Shown piece after piece: positions 1 through 9,200 of a DNA stretch of 64,000 bases. A program made the translations under genes and the position numbers. Under the pieces are notes generated by a model. The model had not been told where the DNA came from. It was given only the letters and a program-made list of their open reading frames with translations, and did not search any database. Origin of the DNA: Mesorhizobium sp. STM 4661 (GTDB lineage: Bacteria; Pseudomonadota; Alphaproteobacteria; Rhizobiales; Rhizobiaceae); the NCBI RefSeq assembly GCF_000359125.1, contig NZ_CAAF010000063.1, positions 62,001 to 126,000 on the forward strand, in the 5' to 3' direction. Positions within the stretch are counted from its first letter, which is position 1, and every line of letters begins with the position of its first letter.

Positions 1-1257
1 GGGTGATCGGGCTGACCAGCGACATGGTGCGGATTCCCTCCGTAAACCCCAAATTCGAAACCCGGCAGGGTCTGAACCGCGAGGCCGATGTGCAGGCGCT
101 GCTGGAGCCGATCCTGAAGGCGGACGGCTTTTCGACCGAACAATGGGACGCCTTGCCGGGGCGGCCCAATCTCGCCGGCGAATGGGCGGGCGATGAGGAG
201 CGCAGCCTGATCCTGTGCGGCCATGTCGACGTCGTGCCGGTCGGTGAAATGAAGAACTGGTCGGCCGATCCGTTCGGCGCCAATATCACCAACGGGCGTC
301 TTTACGGCCGCGGCGCGGTCGACATGAAGGGCGGCGTCGCCGCCCTGCATCGCGGCCGCGCATGCCATCCGCAAGGCCGGCATCACGCTCCAGGGCCGGC
401 TGGCGATCCATACGGTGGTCGACGAGGAAGCCGGCGGCTTCGGCGCCATGGACGCGGTCGCCAGGGGCAAGCTCGCCAAGGCGGTGCTGGTCGCCGAACC
501 GACCTGGGGCGACGTCCTGCCGGTCGAGGGCGGGCTCGAATGGGCGCGGGTGACGATCCGCGGCCGCAACGCGCATTCGGCGCTGCGCTACAATGAAATC
601 TATCCGCAGCGCCATGGCAAGGACCGGCTGGAGCCCGGCGTCAATGCTATCGAGCTGGCCGCTCGTTTCATAACGGCCGTGCGCCAGTACGAGCTCGACC
701 GCACGCGGGCCAGATCGCATCCGCTGCTGCCGATCGGCATGAACACGATCAACATCGGGGTGATGCATGGCGGCACCGGACTTGGCGAGAACGGCCTGCC
801 GACGGTGATGACCAATCCGGCGATCATCCCGGACGTGGCGGTTCTCGATCTGGACATGAAATTCCTGCCTGACGAGAACTCAGCCGATTATCGCCGTGAT
901 TTCGAGACTTTCGTGCATCATTTCGCCGCCGCCGACGCCTGGCTGCGCGACAATCCGCCGACCATCCAGTGGGAGCTCGGCGGTCTTTACTTTCCGCCGA
1001 TGAACACCTCGCCGGACCATCCGCTGGTCCAGTCGCTCGTCGCCAACAAGGCTCGTATCGGCAAGACACCGCAAGTAAAGGGCTTCGTCGCCGTCTGCGA
1101 TGCCGCGCACTATGCCGGCGCCGGCGTCGACGGCGTCATCTTCGGCCCGTCCGGCGACGGCTTCCACGGCGCCGACGAATATGTCGAGGTCGACTCGGTG
1201 GTGGAGACCGCCAAGGTCATCGCCGCTTCCGTCATCGACTGGTGCGGCGTCCGCTGA
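1..1257 (+). pseudogene. M20-family metallopeptidase/deacylase (ArgE/DapE type), frameshifted
   Basis: This encodes a zinc-dependent M20 amidohydrolase that cleaves N-acyl or peptide bonds on small substrates. The first half is read in one frame from position 3 (it probably starts upstream of the window) to about 347 and holds the metal motif LCGHVDVVPVG and GRGAVDMKGG. The second half is read in another frame from 349 to the stop at 1255-1257 and holds VVDEEAGG, VAEPT and the terminal histidine motif GDGFHGADE. Dropping the single C at 348 joins both halves into one protein of about 417 aa with every expected motif. It is therefore either a fresh pseudogene or a sequence error. It converges on the ABC transporter operon at 1270, which could share an amide or amino-acid theme, but that link is inference. 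Confidence 0.85.
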
Positions 1258-1269
1258 TTTCGGCTGTCA

Positions 1270-2277
1270 TCAGGCCGGGCGCTTGATCCGCTCGGTCACC
1301 AATGCCCAGGCGGCGCGGATCATGCCGACCAGGCCGCTCGGATAGACCAGCATGATGACGATGATGAGCAGCGCCGTGATCATCGGCCGCCACGCGCCGA
1401 AATCGGCCATCGCCTCGGAAAAGACGGTCAGCACGAAGGATGCGATGATGGCGCCGTAGATCGTGCTCGTCCCACCCAGCAGCACCATCGACAGGATGAT
1501 GGTCGCCAGGCTCATGCCGAACACGTCGATCGAAGCGTTGCGCTGGTAGGCGGCATAGAAAGCGCCGGCAATCCCGGTGAAGAAGGCGCTTGCCGCCAGC
1601 GTCACCATACGCTGCCTGACCAGCGAGACACCGCGGCTGATGGCATATTCCTCATTGTCGCGGAGCGCCACGATGCTGGCCCCGGCGCGCGAACGCACGA
1701 ACAGGCGCAGGAACAGCGTACTCGCCACCAGCAGCGCCAGCGCGATGTAGAAATAGGCGAGCTTGCCGTCGCGGATCATGTTGTGGTCGAAGAGATAGAG
1801 ACCGGGCACCCGCACGAGACCTTGCGTGCCGCCCGTCAGGTCCGATTGGCTGATGATGACCTGCATGACAAGCTGCGCGAAGCCGAAGGTGACCAGGATG
1901 ATATAGATGCCCTTCAGCCGCAGGATCGGAATGGTCACCAGCACGGCCGCCAGCGTCGATGTCACGCCGCTGGCCAGAAGTGCGATCCACGGATCGATCC
2001 CTGCCACCTTGGCCAAGAGGCTGTAGACATAGACGCCGATGCCGAACAGCGCGAGGTGGCCGAAATTGAAGACACCGCCATAGCCGAGGCTGAGATCCCA
2101 GTTCGAGGCGACGATGGCGTAGATGAAGATCATGATCAGCACATGCCGGCTGTAGCTGTCGCCTAAAACGAGTGGCAGCAGGGCAAGCAACAGGAAGCCC
2201 GCGACGAAGCCGATCGCCTCGCGGTTCCAGGTGACACGGCCGGGAGCGGACGGGATGGCAATGTCGAGGAGCGTCAT
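1270..2277 (-). CDS. livM: Branched-chain amino acid/amide ABC transporter permease LivM
   Basis: This is an inner-membrane permease of the HAAT (LivHM) family, 335 aa, with about ten hydrophobic segments and the family stretch IVALRDNEEYAISRG in the second half. It pairs with LivH to form the channel. The start chosen is the ATG at 2275-2277, because the protein then begins MTLLDIAIPS and overlaps the livH stop by 4 bases (ATGA). The reading frame is open further upstream, but that part is only a shadow of livH. It is the last gene of the leftward operon binding protein-livG-livF-livH-livM. The substrate cannot be told from sequence; amides, urea and branched-chain amino acids are all used by this family. 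Confidence 0.93.
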   Translation of the reverse strand: MTLLDIAIPSAPGRVTWNREAIGFVAGFLLLALLPLVLGDSYSRHVLIMIFIYAIVASNWDLSLGYGGVFNFGHLALFGIGVYVYSLLAKVAGIDPWIALLASGVTSTLAAVLVTIPILRLKGIYIILVTFGFAQLVMQVIISQSDLTGGTQGLVRVPGLYLFDHNMIRDGKLAYFYIALALLVASTLFLRLFVRSRAGASIVALRDNEEYAISRGVSLVRQRMVTLAASAFFTGIAGAFYAAYQRNASIDVFGMSLATIILSMVLLGGTSTIYGAIIASFVLTVFSEAMADFGAWRPMITALLIIVIMLVYPSGLVGMIRAAWALVTERIKRPA

Positions 2278-3149
2278 GCGAGCCCCCTCGAACGGCTGGC
2301 GAAAATACCCTCCGGGCGCACCATGAGCGTTGCAATGAGCACGAGGAAAAGCAGCGCCGGTGTCCAGTAGAGGCCGAAATAGTAGTTGCTCGCCGCCTCG
2401 AAGAACCCGATCAGGTAGGCAGCGAAGATCGGCCCTGAAATGCTTGAAATGCCGCCGAAAACCACCACGATCAGCGCCTTGAGCAGCGGATCGGCGCCCA
2501 TCGACGGGTTCATGAAGCGGTAGCCGCCCATGAAGATCCCGGCGAGCCCCGCCAGCGACGCGGCAATGGCGAAGGCAAGGCCGTAGAGCGCCGTGACATT
2601 GAGGCCGACAAGTTGGCTCGCATCCTCGTTCTGCGCCACCGCCCTCAGCGCCAGGCCGAGCCGCGTGCGGTTGAGGAACGACCATAGGGCCGCCAGTACG
2701 AGCGGCGTGATGACGATGATGGCGATCTGGTGCAGCGACACGCCGACACCGGCGATGGTGGTGTTGCCCTCGATCAGGCTGGGCAGCTGCTTGGAGCGCG
2801 GGCCCCAGACCGTCAGTGCGCCGTTTTCGATCAGCGAGCCCGCCGCCAGCGTTGTGATGACGACGACCAGCACGATGTTCGGACGACCGATCAGCGGCCG
2901 CACCACCGAGGCCTGCAGGATCCAGCCCGCGCCCGCCATGACGATGACGGCGAGCGGGAAGGCGATCACCACCGGCAGGCCGAAGGCGACGAGCTGCCAT
3001 GCGAAATAGGCGCCCAGCATCATGAACACGCCATGGCTGAAATTGAACACACCGATCGTCGTCCAGACCAGCGCCAGCCCCACCGCCATCATGGCATAGA
3101 GCGAGCCCTGGAAGAGACCGCCGAAGAAGATGTCCGAAAACACACTCAT
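2274..3149 (-). CDS. livH: Branched-chain amino acid/amide ABC transporter permease LivH
   Basis: This is the second inner-membrane permease of the HAAT-type importer, 291 aa, almost wholly hydrophobic. It shows the LivH N-terminal pattern GGLFQGSLYAMMAVGLALVW and the conserved NFSHGVFMMLGAYFAW region around residues 35-50. Its stop overlaps the livM start by 4 bases, and it lies 12 bases downstream of livF. It works as a heteromeric channel with LivM, energised by LivG and LivF. Length and topology are normal for the family. Confidence 0.93.
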   Translation of the reverse strand: MSVFSDIFFGGLFQGSLYAMMAVGLALVWTTIGVFNFSHGVFMMLGAYFAWQLVAFGLPVVIAFPLAVIVMAGAGWILQASVVRPLIGRPNIVLVVVITTLAAGSLIENGALTVWGPRSKQLPSLIEGNTTIAGVGVSLHQIAIIVITPLVLAALWSFLNRTRLGLALRAVAQNEDASQLVGLNVTALYGLAFAIAASLAGLAGIFMGGYRFMNPSMGADPLLKALIVVVFGGISSISGPIFAAYLIGFFEAASNYYFGLYWTPALLFLVLIATLMVRPEGIFASRSRGLA

Positions 3150-3161
3150 CCCTGTCCGTCC

Positions 3162-3881
3162 TCAATGTCCGAAATACATGGCCATGATTTCGCTGTGCTC
3201 GATGCTCTCGCCTGGCCGGATCTCGGTCTTGACCACCCCGTGATCGACAAGGAAGAGCTGCCGGCTGAGTTCGAGCAGGAACTCGATGTCCTGCTCGACG
3301 ACGACGAGCGGCACGCCGCCCCTGGAGATGTCCATGACGGCGGCGCAGAGTTCGTCCTTGATCTTCGGCGCCAGCCCAAGGGTCGGCTCGTCGAGGATCA
3401 GCAGGCGCGGATGGCTCATCAGCGCCGTGCCGATCGACACCATCTGGCGCTCGCCGCCGGAAAGCGTGCGCACCCTTTGCCGCCAGCGCTCGGCGAGCTT
3501 GGGGAACAGCTTCACCACCTTTTCGCGGTTCTCGCTCTCATGCGGCCGCGCCCGCGGTGAATAGGCGCCAAGCGCCATGCAGTCGCCGATCGTCAGATCC
3601 GGAAACAGCTTGTTGCCTTGCGGCACATGAATGAGGCCGGTGGCGACGATGGCGCGCGCACTCAAACCGGTAATGTCCTTGCCGTCGAAGACGACGTGAC
3701 CGGATTTCGGCGCGACCAGGCCGGAAATGGTCCTGAGCAGCGTCGTCTTGCCGTGGCCGTTCGGGCCGAACAGTCCGACATTGCCGAACCGGCCGGCTTC
3801 CAGCGTTATGTCGTGCAGGACGGTCACGCGGCCATAGCCGGCAGTGACCGCCTCGACGCTCAGGATCGGGCTTTCGCTCAC
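3162..3881 (-). CDS. livF: Branched-chain amino acid/amide ABC transporter ATP-binding protein LivF
   Basis: This is a cytoplasmic ABC ATPase of 239 aa. It has Walker A GPNGHGKTTL, signature LSGGERQM, Walker B LLILDEP and the switch region VVVEQD. The start is taken as the GTG at 3879-3881 (product begins MSESPILSVEAV), which gives a 4-base GTGA overlap with the livG stop. The frame stays open upstream, but that part only mirrors livG. Walker A carries His where Ala or Ser is usual, which should be tolerated because Gly-Lys-Thr is intact. It is the better preserved of the two ATPases. Confidence 0.92.
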   Translation of the reverse strand: MSESPILSVEAVTAGYGRVTVLHDITLEAGRFGNVGLFGPNGHGKTTLLRTISGLVAPKSGHVVFDGKDITGLSARAIVATGLIHVPQGNKLFPDLTIGDCMALGAYSPRARPHESENREKVVKLFPKLAERWRQRVRTLSGGERQMVSIGTALMSHPRLLILDEPTLGLAPKIKDELCAAVMDISRGGVPLVVVEQDIEFLLELSRQLFLVDHGVVKTEIRPGESIEHSEIMAMYFGH

Positions 3882-4615
3882 GCCGCCGATCTCCTGGTGC
3901 CGAGATAGGCTTCCACAACGCGTTGGTCGGCGATCACGCTTTTTGGCTCGCCAGCGGCCAGCACGCGGCCCTGGTTCAGCACCAGAAGATGCTGCGACAG
4001 GCTCATCAGGAAGGTCAGCACATGTTCGATCAGCACCACGGTGATGCCGCGTTCGGCCGTTCGTCTGATCAATCCGATCGAGGTTTCGATCTCCGGCTTG
4101 GTCAGGCTCGATGCCGGCTCGTCGAGCAGCAGCATGCGCGGTTCCGTGGCGATGGCCGTTGCGAGCATCAGGCACTTGCGGTCGAACACCGACAATTCAC
4201 CGGCGAGGCGCCCGAAGGCCGGGCTCGAAAGACCGACGAACTCCAGCACTTCGGCGGCGCGGCTCCGTGCCTCGGCCGCCCCTCGCCCGGGCTTGCCGTA
4301 GCTTGCGCCGATCAGCGCGTTTTCGAACACGGTCAGCCCGTCGAAACTGGTCTCGCGCTGGAAGGTCCGCGCAAGGCCGAGCCGTGCAATGGCATTGCCG
4401 GACCTCGCCTGGATCTCCGCCCCATCGAACCGTATCCGGCCCTTGTCGGGGCCGAACGGTATTCCGGTGATGACATTGAACAACGTGCTCTTGCCGCTGC
4501 CGTTCGGCCCCGCGATGCCGAAGATCTCCCCGGCCTCGACGGCGAACGAAACGTCGTCGACCGCCTTGAGGGAACCGAACGCCTTCGATACGCCCTCGAC
4601 TTCAAGCAGCGGCAT
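3878..4615 (-). CDS. livG: Branched-chain amino acid/amide ABC transporter ATP-binding protein LivG
   Basis: This is a cytoplasmic ABC ATPase of 245 aa with Walker A GPNGSGKSTL near residue 37 and Walker B MLLLDEPASSL. The ABC signature is degenerate: where LivG proteins normally read LAYGQQRRLE or LSGGQ-like, this one reads ELSVFDRKCLM. The His of the H-loop is present in VVLIEHVL. The protein pairs with LivF, so the composite ATP sites may be asymmetric. It lies 4 bases from the binding-protein gene upstream and overlaps livF downstream, so it is clearly in the same operon. Confidence 0.9.
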   Translation of the reverse strand: MPLLEVEGVSKAFGSLKAVDDVSFAVEAGEIFGIAGPNGSGKSTLFNVITGIPFGPDKGRIRFDGAEIQARSGNAIARLGLARTFQRETSFDGLTVFENALIGASYGKPGRGAAEARSRAAEVLEFVGLSSPAFGRLAGELSVFDRKCLMLATAIATEPRMLLLDEPASSLTKPEIETSIGLIRRTAERGITVVLIEHVLTFLMSLSQHLLVLNQGRVLAAGEPKSVIADQRVVEAYLGTRRSAA

Positions 4616-4619
4616 GCCG

Positions 4620-5867
4620 CTATTTCATCCAGGGCTGCGGCTGGAACTCGCCGGTCGCGTATTTGGCGGGCGAGATCAGGGTGCGCTTGCCGTCCCAGAT
4701 CTGGAAGAAGGTGATCGGGATGTAGTCGTCGCCCTGCAGGGCAAGATGCGTCGCCGGATCGAATTTCAGCCGGCCCTCGGCGACCTGCTTGTCGGTCTCG
4801 GACAGCGCCTTCATGATCGCGGCATGGTCCTTCGGATCGCCGGCCTTCTTCACGGCGTCGAAGTAGACATTGACCATCTCGTAGAGGGCGACGCCGTAAG
4901 TGCCGCTCTCGACGCCGTATTTGGCCTGGAACTTGCCGGCCACTTCGTCGGCGCGCGGGTTCTTCGGCGTGGTCAGCGCGCCGCCGAGCAAGTCATAGAT
5001 GACGCCGTTCGACTTTTCCTTCGTCAGTTCGACGAATTCGGGCACGCTCGGCGCATACTGCAGGAACACCAGGCTCTTGGTCGGCTGCTCCAGGAACTGG
5101 TTGAGGAACGAGGCCGAATTGCCGGGCAGATAGTCGGTGTTGATGACCACGTCCGGCACGTCCTCGCGCACCTTGGCCAGGATCGAACGCCAGTCGGTCA
5201 CTTCGCCGAAGGGCACGAGTTCGTCGACGGTGATGGTCCAGCCCTTCTCCTTGAAGGTCTTCTTCATGCCTTCCGAGATGGTCTTCGAATAGGCATTGTC
5301 GGACGAGATGATCGCGACCTTCTTGGTCGGCAGCGCGATCTTGCCTTCAGCCGCCAGCTTCTCGACAAAACTGGTGACATCGGTGTTGTAGGCATCGAAG
5401 GACGGGGTCAGCGACCAGCAGCAGGCGTATTTTTCCGGATCGGGCGCGATGATGTCCTTGGTCTGCTGCGACGTGGCGGCGAGCATATAGGGCATCTCCG
5501 CCTCGGCCATATTGTCAATCTCGAAATTGGTCAGACTGGCATAGCCGGTCAGCATGAAATGCACGTCCTGGTCGCCGAGCAGGCGCTCGACCGCGCTGGT
5601 GACGTTCGCCGCCGACTGGTCCTTCACGTCGCCCACGACCAGCTCGAACGTATCCCCGTCGATGCCGCCCGCGCTGTTTGCTTCGTCGATGGCCATCTGC
5701 GCGCCGCGCTGGAATTCCTGGCCGTCGGCTGCCGCGGGGCCGGTCAGCGGCGCCAGCAGGCCGATCTTCACCACATCGGCCAGCGCTGGCGCGGCGCTCA
5801 GCATCACGCCAAGCGCGGTTCCGAGCAGGATGTGCCTGAAATGGCTTCTCATCGACATTGTTTTCAT
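4620..5867 (-). CDS. Periplasmic substrate-binding protein of HAAT-type ABC transporter (Peripla_BP_6)
   Basis: This is a secreted solute-binding protein of 415 aa that delivers substrate to the LivHM permease. It starts at the ATG 5865-5867 (MKTMSMRSHF), preceded by GGGGAA and AGGGA on the minus strand. A signal peptide follows, with hydrophobic core LLGTALGVMLSAAPALA and predicted cleavage after ALA near residue 28. The mature protein opens DVVKIGLLAPLTGPAAADGQ, the classic start of this family. It is the first gene of the leftward operon, so the promoter should lie in 5868-6071, shared with the divergent hydrolase gene. The closest functional classes are amino acid, amide or urea binding proteins; the sequence alone does not choose among them. 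Confidence 0.92.
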   Translation of the reverse strand: MKTMSMRSHFRHILLGTALGVMLSAAPALADVVKIGLLAPLTGPAAADGQEFQRGAQMAIDEANSAGGIDGDTFELVVGDVKDQSAANVTSAVERLLGDQDVHFMLTGYASLTNFEIDNMAEAEMPYMLAATSQQTKDIIAPDPEKYACCWSLTPSFDAYNTDVTSFVEKLAAEGKIALPTKKVAIISSDNAYSKTISEGMKKTFKEKGWTITVDELVPFGEVTDWRSILAKVREDVPDVVINTDYLPGNSASFLNQFLEQPTKSLVFLQYAPSVPEFVELTKEKSNGVIYDLLGGALTTPKNPRADEVAGKFQAKYGVESGTYGVALYEMVNVYFDAVKKAGDPKDHAAIMKALSETDKQVAEGRLKFDPATHLALQGDDYIPITFFQIWDGKRTLISPAKYATGEFQPQPWMK

Positions 5868-6071
5868 TGTCCCTGTTCCCCTGTTTTGTCCTGGCGATGG
5901 TTGGATGATTGACAAATAATGCACAGGCGGGCCAATTTGAAAAGATATTTTCATGAGCAGGCAAGCAGATTTGCCTGCTCGTTAACCGCGCGAAACCGTG
6001 CGATGCATTTCTAGGCAGTTCGCTGGGATGCAGCGGACAAGCGAAGGCAGACAGTGCGAATGGAGACAGGG

Positions 6072-6896
6072 ATGGCGGCTACGGTCAGGACGATCGAAAC
6101 CAGTCATGGTACAATCGCCGTGCGCGAGAGTGGCGGCACCGGCATGCCGGTGCTGATGATCCACGGCAATTCGTCGTCAGGCGCCGTCTTCCGCAATCAG
6201 TTCGACGGCAGGATCGGCGCGACCTACCATCTGATCGCAGCCGATCTTCCCGGCCATGGCCAGTCCTGCAACGCGGTCGATCCGGAACGTAGCTATTCCA
6301 TGCCTGGTTATGCCGACGCAATGACCGAGGTGATGAACAGGCTCGGCATCGAAAAAGCAGCAGTCTTCGGCTGGTCGCTGGGCGGTCACATCGGACTGGA
6401 GATGATCGACCGCTATCTCGGCATGCTCGGTCTGATGATCACCGGAACGCCGCCGATCGCCGCCGCCGATCTTGGCAAGGGCTTCAAGACCAGCCCGCAT
6501 ATGAACCTTGCAGGCCAGGAGATCTTCACCGAGGCGGATATCGACGCTTATGCGCACTCCACCTGCGGCGAGCCCTATGACCAGTTGCTCCGCAATGCCG
6601 TTGCGCGCACCGATGGTCGTGCTCGCGCGCTGATGCTCGGCAAATTCGCCGCCGGCTTTGGCGGGGACCAGAGCCAGATAATCCTCGGCAGGACACCGCC
6701 GATCGCGGTGCTCAACGGTGCGGACGAACCATTCGTCGACACCGATTTCCTCGACACGATCCCCTTCTCGAACCTGTGGGAAGGCAAGAAGCACCTGATC
6801 AGCAATTCCGGCCATGCGCCGTTCTGGGATTCACCGGACCGGTTCGACCCGATCTTCGAACGTTTCCTGAAAAGCCTGGAGCCCGGCTGGCGCTAA
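6072..6896 (+). CDS. Alpha/beta-fold hydrolase
   Basis: This is a soluble alpha/beta hydrolase of 274 aa. The oxyanion region reads MIHGNSSSG, the nucleophile elbow is GWSLGGH with Ser102, and the catalytic His is in SGHAPFWDSP (His248). The start at ATG 6072 is preferred because GGAG lies six bases upstream; in-frame GTG 6054 and ATG 6060 are possible alternatives. It is divergent from the ABC importer operon and could act on an imported ester or amide, which is inference from position only. The 3' end overlaps the convergent DUF982 gene by four bases. Confidence 0.85.
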   Translation: MAATVRTIETSHGTIAVRESGGTGMPVLMIHGNSSSGAVFRNQFDGRIGATYHLIAADLPGHGQSCNAVDPERSYSMPGYADAMTEVMNRLGIEKAAVFGWSLGGHIGLEMIDRYLGMLGLMITGTPPIAAADLGKGFKTSPHMNLAGQEIFTEADIDAYAHSTCGEPYDQLLRNAVARTDGRARALMLGKFAAGFGGDQSQIILGRTPPIAVLNGADEPFVDTDFLDTIPFSNLWEGKKHLISNSGHAPFWDSPDRFDPIFERFLKSLEPGWR

Positions 6897-7189
6897 GCCC
6901 TCAACCCTCTCGCCTCGCTACCCCGTTTGCCCCGAACCATCATATCCCGGGCCAGGAGGCGGCTGACGCGGCAGAACGCCATGAACGCCCGGCAAGCATC
7001 CTCGGTCTTGACCAGGTCGACCGTCGCGCCGAAGCAGGCGTTGAACGCAGCCTGATAGACCGGGCCTTGCCGACGGACCGGCCAGCCCTGCAGGAAATCC
7101 AGCGCCTGTTCGACGCTGTAGATTTCCTCGACCGGCAGGCTGGGCGCAGTCGTGATGCGCACAGGCACCTCGAATTGCAATCTGTCCAT
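6893..7189 (-). CDS. DUF982 domain protein
   Basis: This is a small protein of 98 aa of the DUF982 family, which is largely confined to Rhizobiales and has no known function. Recognisable features are VPVRI at the start and the EIYSVEQALDFL segment followed by a GPVYQAAFNAC core. The start at 7189 (MDRLQFEV) is preferred because GGGAGAG lies six bases upstream on the minus strand. There is no signal peptide or membrane segment. It is probably a single-gene unit. Confidence 0.8.
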   Translation of the reverse strand: MDRLQFEVPVRITTAPSLPVEEIYSVEQALDFLQGWPVRRQGPVYQAAFNACFGATVDLVKTEDACRAFMAFCRVSRLLARDMMVRGKRGSEARGLRA

Positions 7190-7321
7190 TCGCTTCTCTC
7201 CCGAACGGCGTTGCTGCACCAGCGCCGTTCGTCGCGGAAAAAGTTGCTTTGACCGACTTTTTCGCTCAGAAATGTGTCGCCAGTGCGGTCGCCGAGCATC
7301 GATGAAGCTCGCAAAGAAGGT

Positions 7322-7558
7322 CTATTGGTTCGCCGGGTCGGTTTCCGCCTCATAAGCCATGCGGACGGCTATGATCACGACGTATAAGGACGGCACGGCA
7401 AAAATGGCTCCGAGCACCAGCGCCGCGGTTCCCGCCATGCCGAGCGTCTCGGCGATCGCCCAATAGACGGTCCCGATGCAGATGAGCGCCTGCACCGAGA
7501 GGAACGAGGCGGCCGAGGCCGCGCGCGTGAGCGTTTTGACTGTTTTGATGCGTTGCAT
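7322..7558 (-). CDS. Small two-helix membrane protein, unknown function
   Basis: This 78-aa protein has two hydrophobic segments (about residues 15-38, AASFLSVQALICIGTVYWAI, and 42-68, GTAALVLGAIFAVPSLYVVIIA) and an acidic C-terminus. GGAA lies eight bases before the ATG on the minus strand. I do not recognise a family. It stands alone between the DUF982 gene and a secreted hypothetical protein. Confidence 0.6.
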   Translation of the reverse strand: MQRIKTVKTLTRAASAASFLSVQALICIGTVYWAIAETLGMAGTAALVLGAIFAVPSLYVVIIAVRMAYEAETDPANQ

Positions 7559-7678
7559 TGAAAATATTCCGGAAATGAAGCGCCACGCGGCTAGTGGACG
7601 GCCGACAGCCGCCGCGCAGGTCGCGACGCGAAAAAAGACGTGAATGGGCTGGATAAGCGCGGTCCGAGACCGCTCAGG

Positions 7679-8065
7679 TCAGATGGATGGCGGTGCGCGG
7701 GGCTGGTTTGCACTCGCCTGCGGCGCAGTCACGAATGCATACACGCCCGACGCCCGGACCGGCGAAACCCGATTGAGCAGGAAGAAGGCGGATTCCGGCG
7801 GAAGCGCACCGGGATTGCCGCTCACGAATTTGATCGGGAGCAGCCGGCCGGAGCGAATTTCGAGAGGCTGCGCCTTGCCACGCGGCAGCGCGACCGCGTC
7901 GCCCTGCCGCGCCGTGGTGATGCCAGCGCCACCCGAAGCGGCGGTCGCGGAAGCAGTCGCCTCCGACTGGACCAGGCACAACAGCGACAGCAGCAGCAGA
8001 GCCATCAGGCCCGAACAGGCTGCTTTTATCGGCGAAGTGAATGGCCTGGCGCGCTTCGATGCCAT
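7679..8065 (-). CDS. Hypothetical secreted protein
   Basis: This 128-aa protein has a convincing signal peptide: MASKRAR at the start, a leucine-rich core ALLLLSLLCLV near residues 22-33, and small residues ATASATA around a likely cleavage site near 40. The mature part reads like a single small domain with GVYAFVTAP near the end. The start at 8065 is the only ATG upstream of the core, but no good ribosome-binding site is visible. Overlapping frames on the other strand look like shadows. I recognise no family. Confidence 0.5.
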   Translation of the reverse strand: MASKRARPFTSPIKAACSGLMALLLLSLLCLVQSEATASATAASGGAGITTARQGDAVALPRGKAQPLEIRSGRLLPIKFVSGNPGALPPESAFFLLNRVSPVRASGVYAFVTAPQASANQPRAPPSI

Positions 8066-8312
8066 CAAGAGGCGAGGTCTCCGAACTCTGTCACCGCCCT
8101 ACCGTGTCCAGCCGAAAAAGGAAAGCATCGCGACCAAACGGCTGTCGCGGGCGCAAGCACAAGATGAGCCACAACGCATGAATATCGCGGGCGTTCGCCC
8201 TTAGCCGGCAGTTCGTCCTTGAACCTTGCGCCGTCCGGTGCCAAATCTGGTGGGATTTTTTTCGCGCGGGCTTATATCGGGAGCCCACTCACACACCCGG
8301 CAAACGGACAAA

Positions 8313-9140
8313 ATGGTCACCTATCTCGACGCCGCCACGGCACCGCTCAGAAACACCGGCCAGATCCGCCTCTACGGCGAGGAAGGTTTTGCCGGCATGC
8401 GCAACGCCTGCGACCTCACCGCGCGCTGCCTCGATGAACTGGTGCCGATGGTCGCGCCCGGCGTCACCACCGAAGCCATCGACCGTTTCGTCTTCGAGTT
8501 CGGCATGGACAACGGCGCGTTGCCTGCGACGCTCAATTATCGCGGCTACACCAAGTCATCCTGCACCTCGATCAATCATGTCGTCTGCCACGGCATTCCT
8601 GACAACAAGCCGTTGAAGGAGGGCGATATCGTCAACATCGACGTCACCTACATCCTCGACAGCTGGCATGGCGATTCCTCGCGCATGTATCCGGTGGGCA
8701 CCATCAAGCGCGCCGCCGAACGCCTGCTGGAGGTCACCCATGAATGCCTGATGCGCGGCATCGCGGCCATCAAGCCCGGCGCCCGCACCGGAGCCATCGG
8801 CGCCGCCATCCAGACCTATGCGGAGGGTGAGCGCTGTTCGGTGGTGCGCGATTTCTGCGGCCACGGCGTCGGCCAGCTTTTCCACGATGCGCCGAATATC
8901 CTGCACTATGGCAGCGCCAGCGAGGGCGTCGAGATGCGGCCAGGCATGATCTTCACCGTCGAGCCGATGATCAATCTCGGCCGGCCGCATGTTAAAGTGC
9001 TGTCGGATGGCTGGACGGCGGTGACGCGCGACCGCTCGCTGTCGGCGCAGTACGAACACACGATCGGCGTCACCGAAACCGGATGCGAGATTTTCACGCT
9101 GTCGCCCAAAAACCTCGACCGCCCCGGCCTGCCGGCATAG
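8313..9140 (+). CDS. map: Methionine aminopeptidase, type I
   Basis: This removes the N-terminal methionine from nascent proteins. It has 275 aa, normal for type I enzymes. The metal ligands are all present: Asp110 (NIDVTYI), Asp121 (HGDSSRM), His184 (CGHGVGQ), Glu217 (FTVEPM) and Glu248 (YEHTIGV). The start is the ATG at 8313 (MVTYLDAAT); the frame is open upstream but has no family-like sequence there. radC follows 60 bases downstream on the same strand, a common alphaproteobacterial order. Confidence 0.95.
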   Translation: MVTYLDAATAPLRNTGQIRLYGEEGFAGMRNACDLTARCLDELVPMVAPGVTTEAIDRFVFEFGMDNGALPATLNYRGYTKSSCTSINHVVCHGIPDNKPLKEGDIVNIDVTYILDSWHGDSSRMYPVGTIKRAAERLLEVTHECLMRGIAAIKPGARTGAIGAAIQTYAEGERCSVVRDFCGHGVGQLFHDAPNILHYGSASEGVEMRPGMIFTVEPMINLGRPHVKVLSDGWTAVTRDRSLSAQYEHTIGVTETGCEIFTLSPKNLDRPGLPA

Positions 9141-9200
9141 TCTTTCTGCGCCGGATCTTTTCGGCCAAGGGAATGCGGGCCAGGGGAATGCGGGCGGCTT

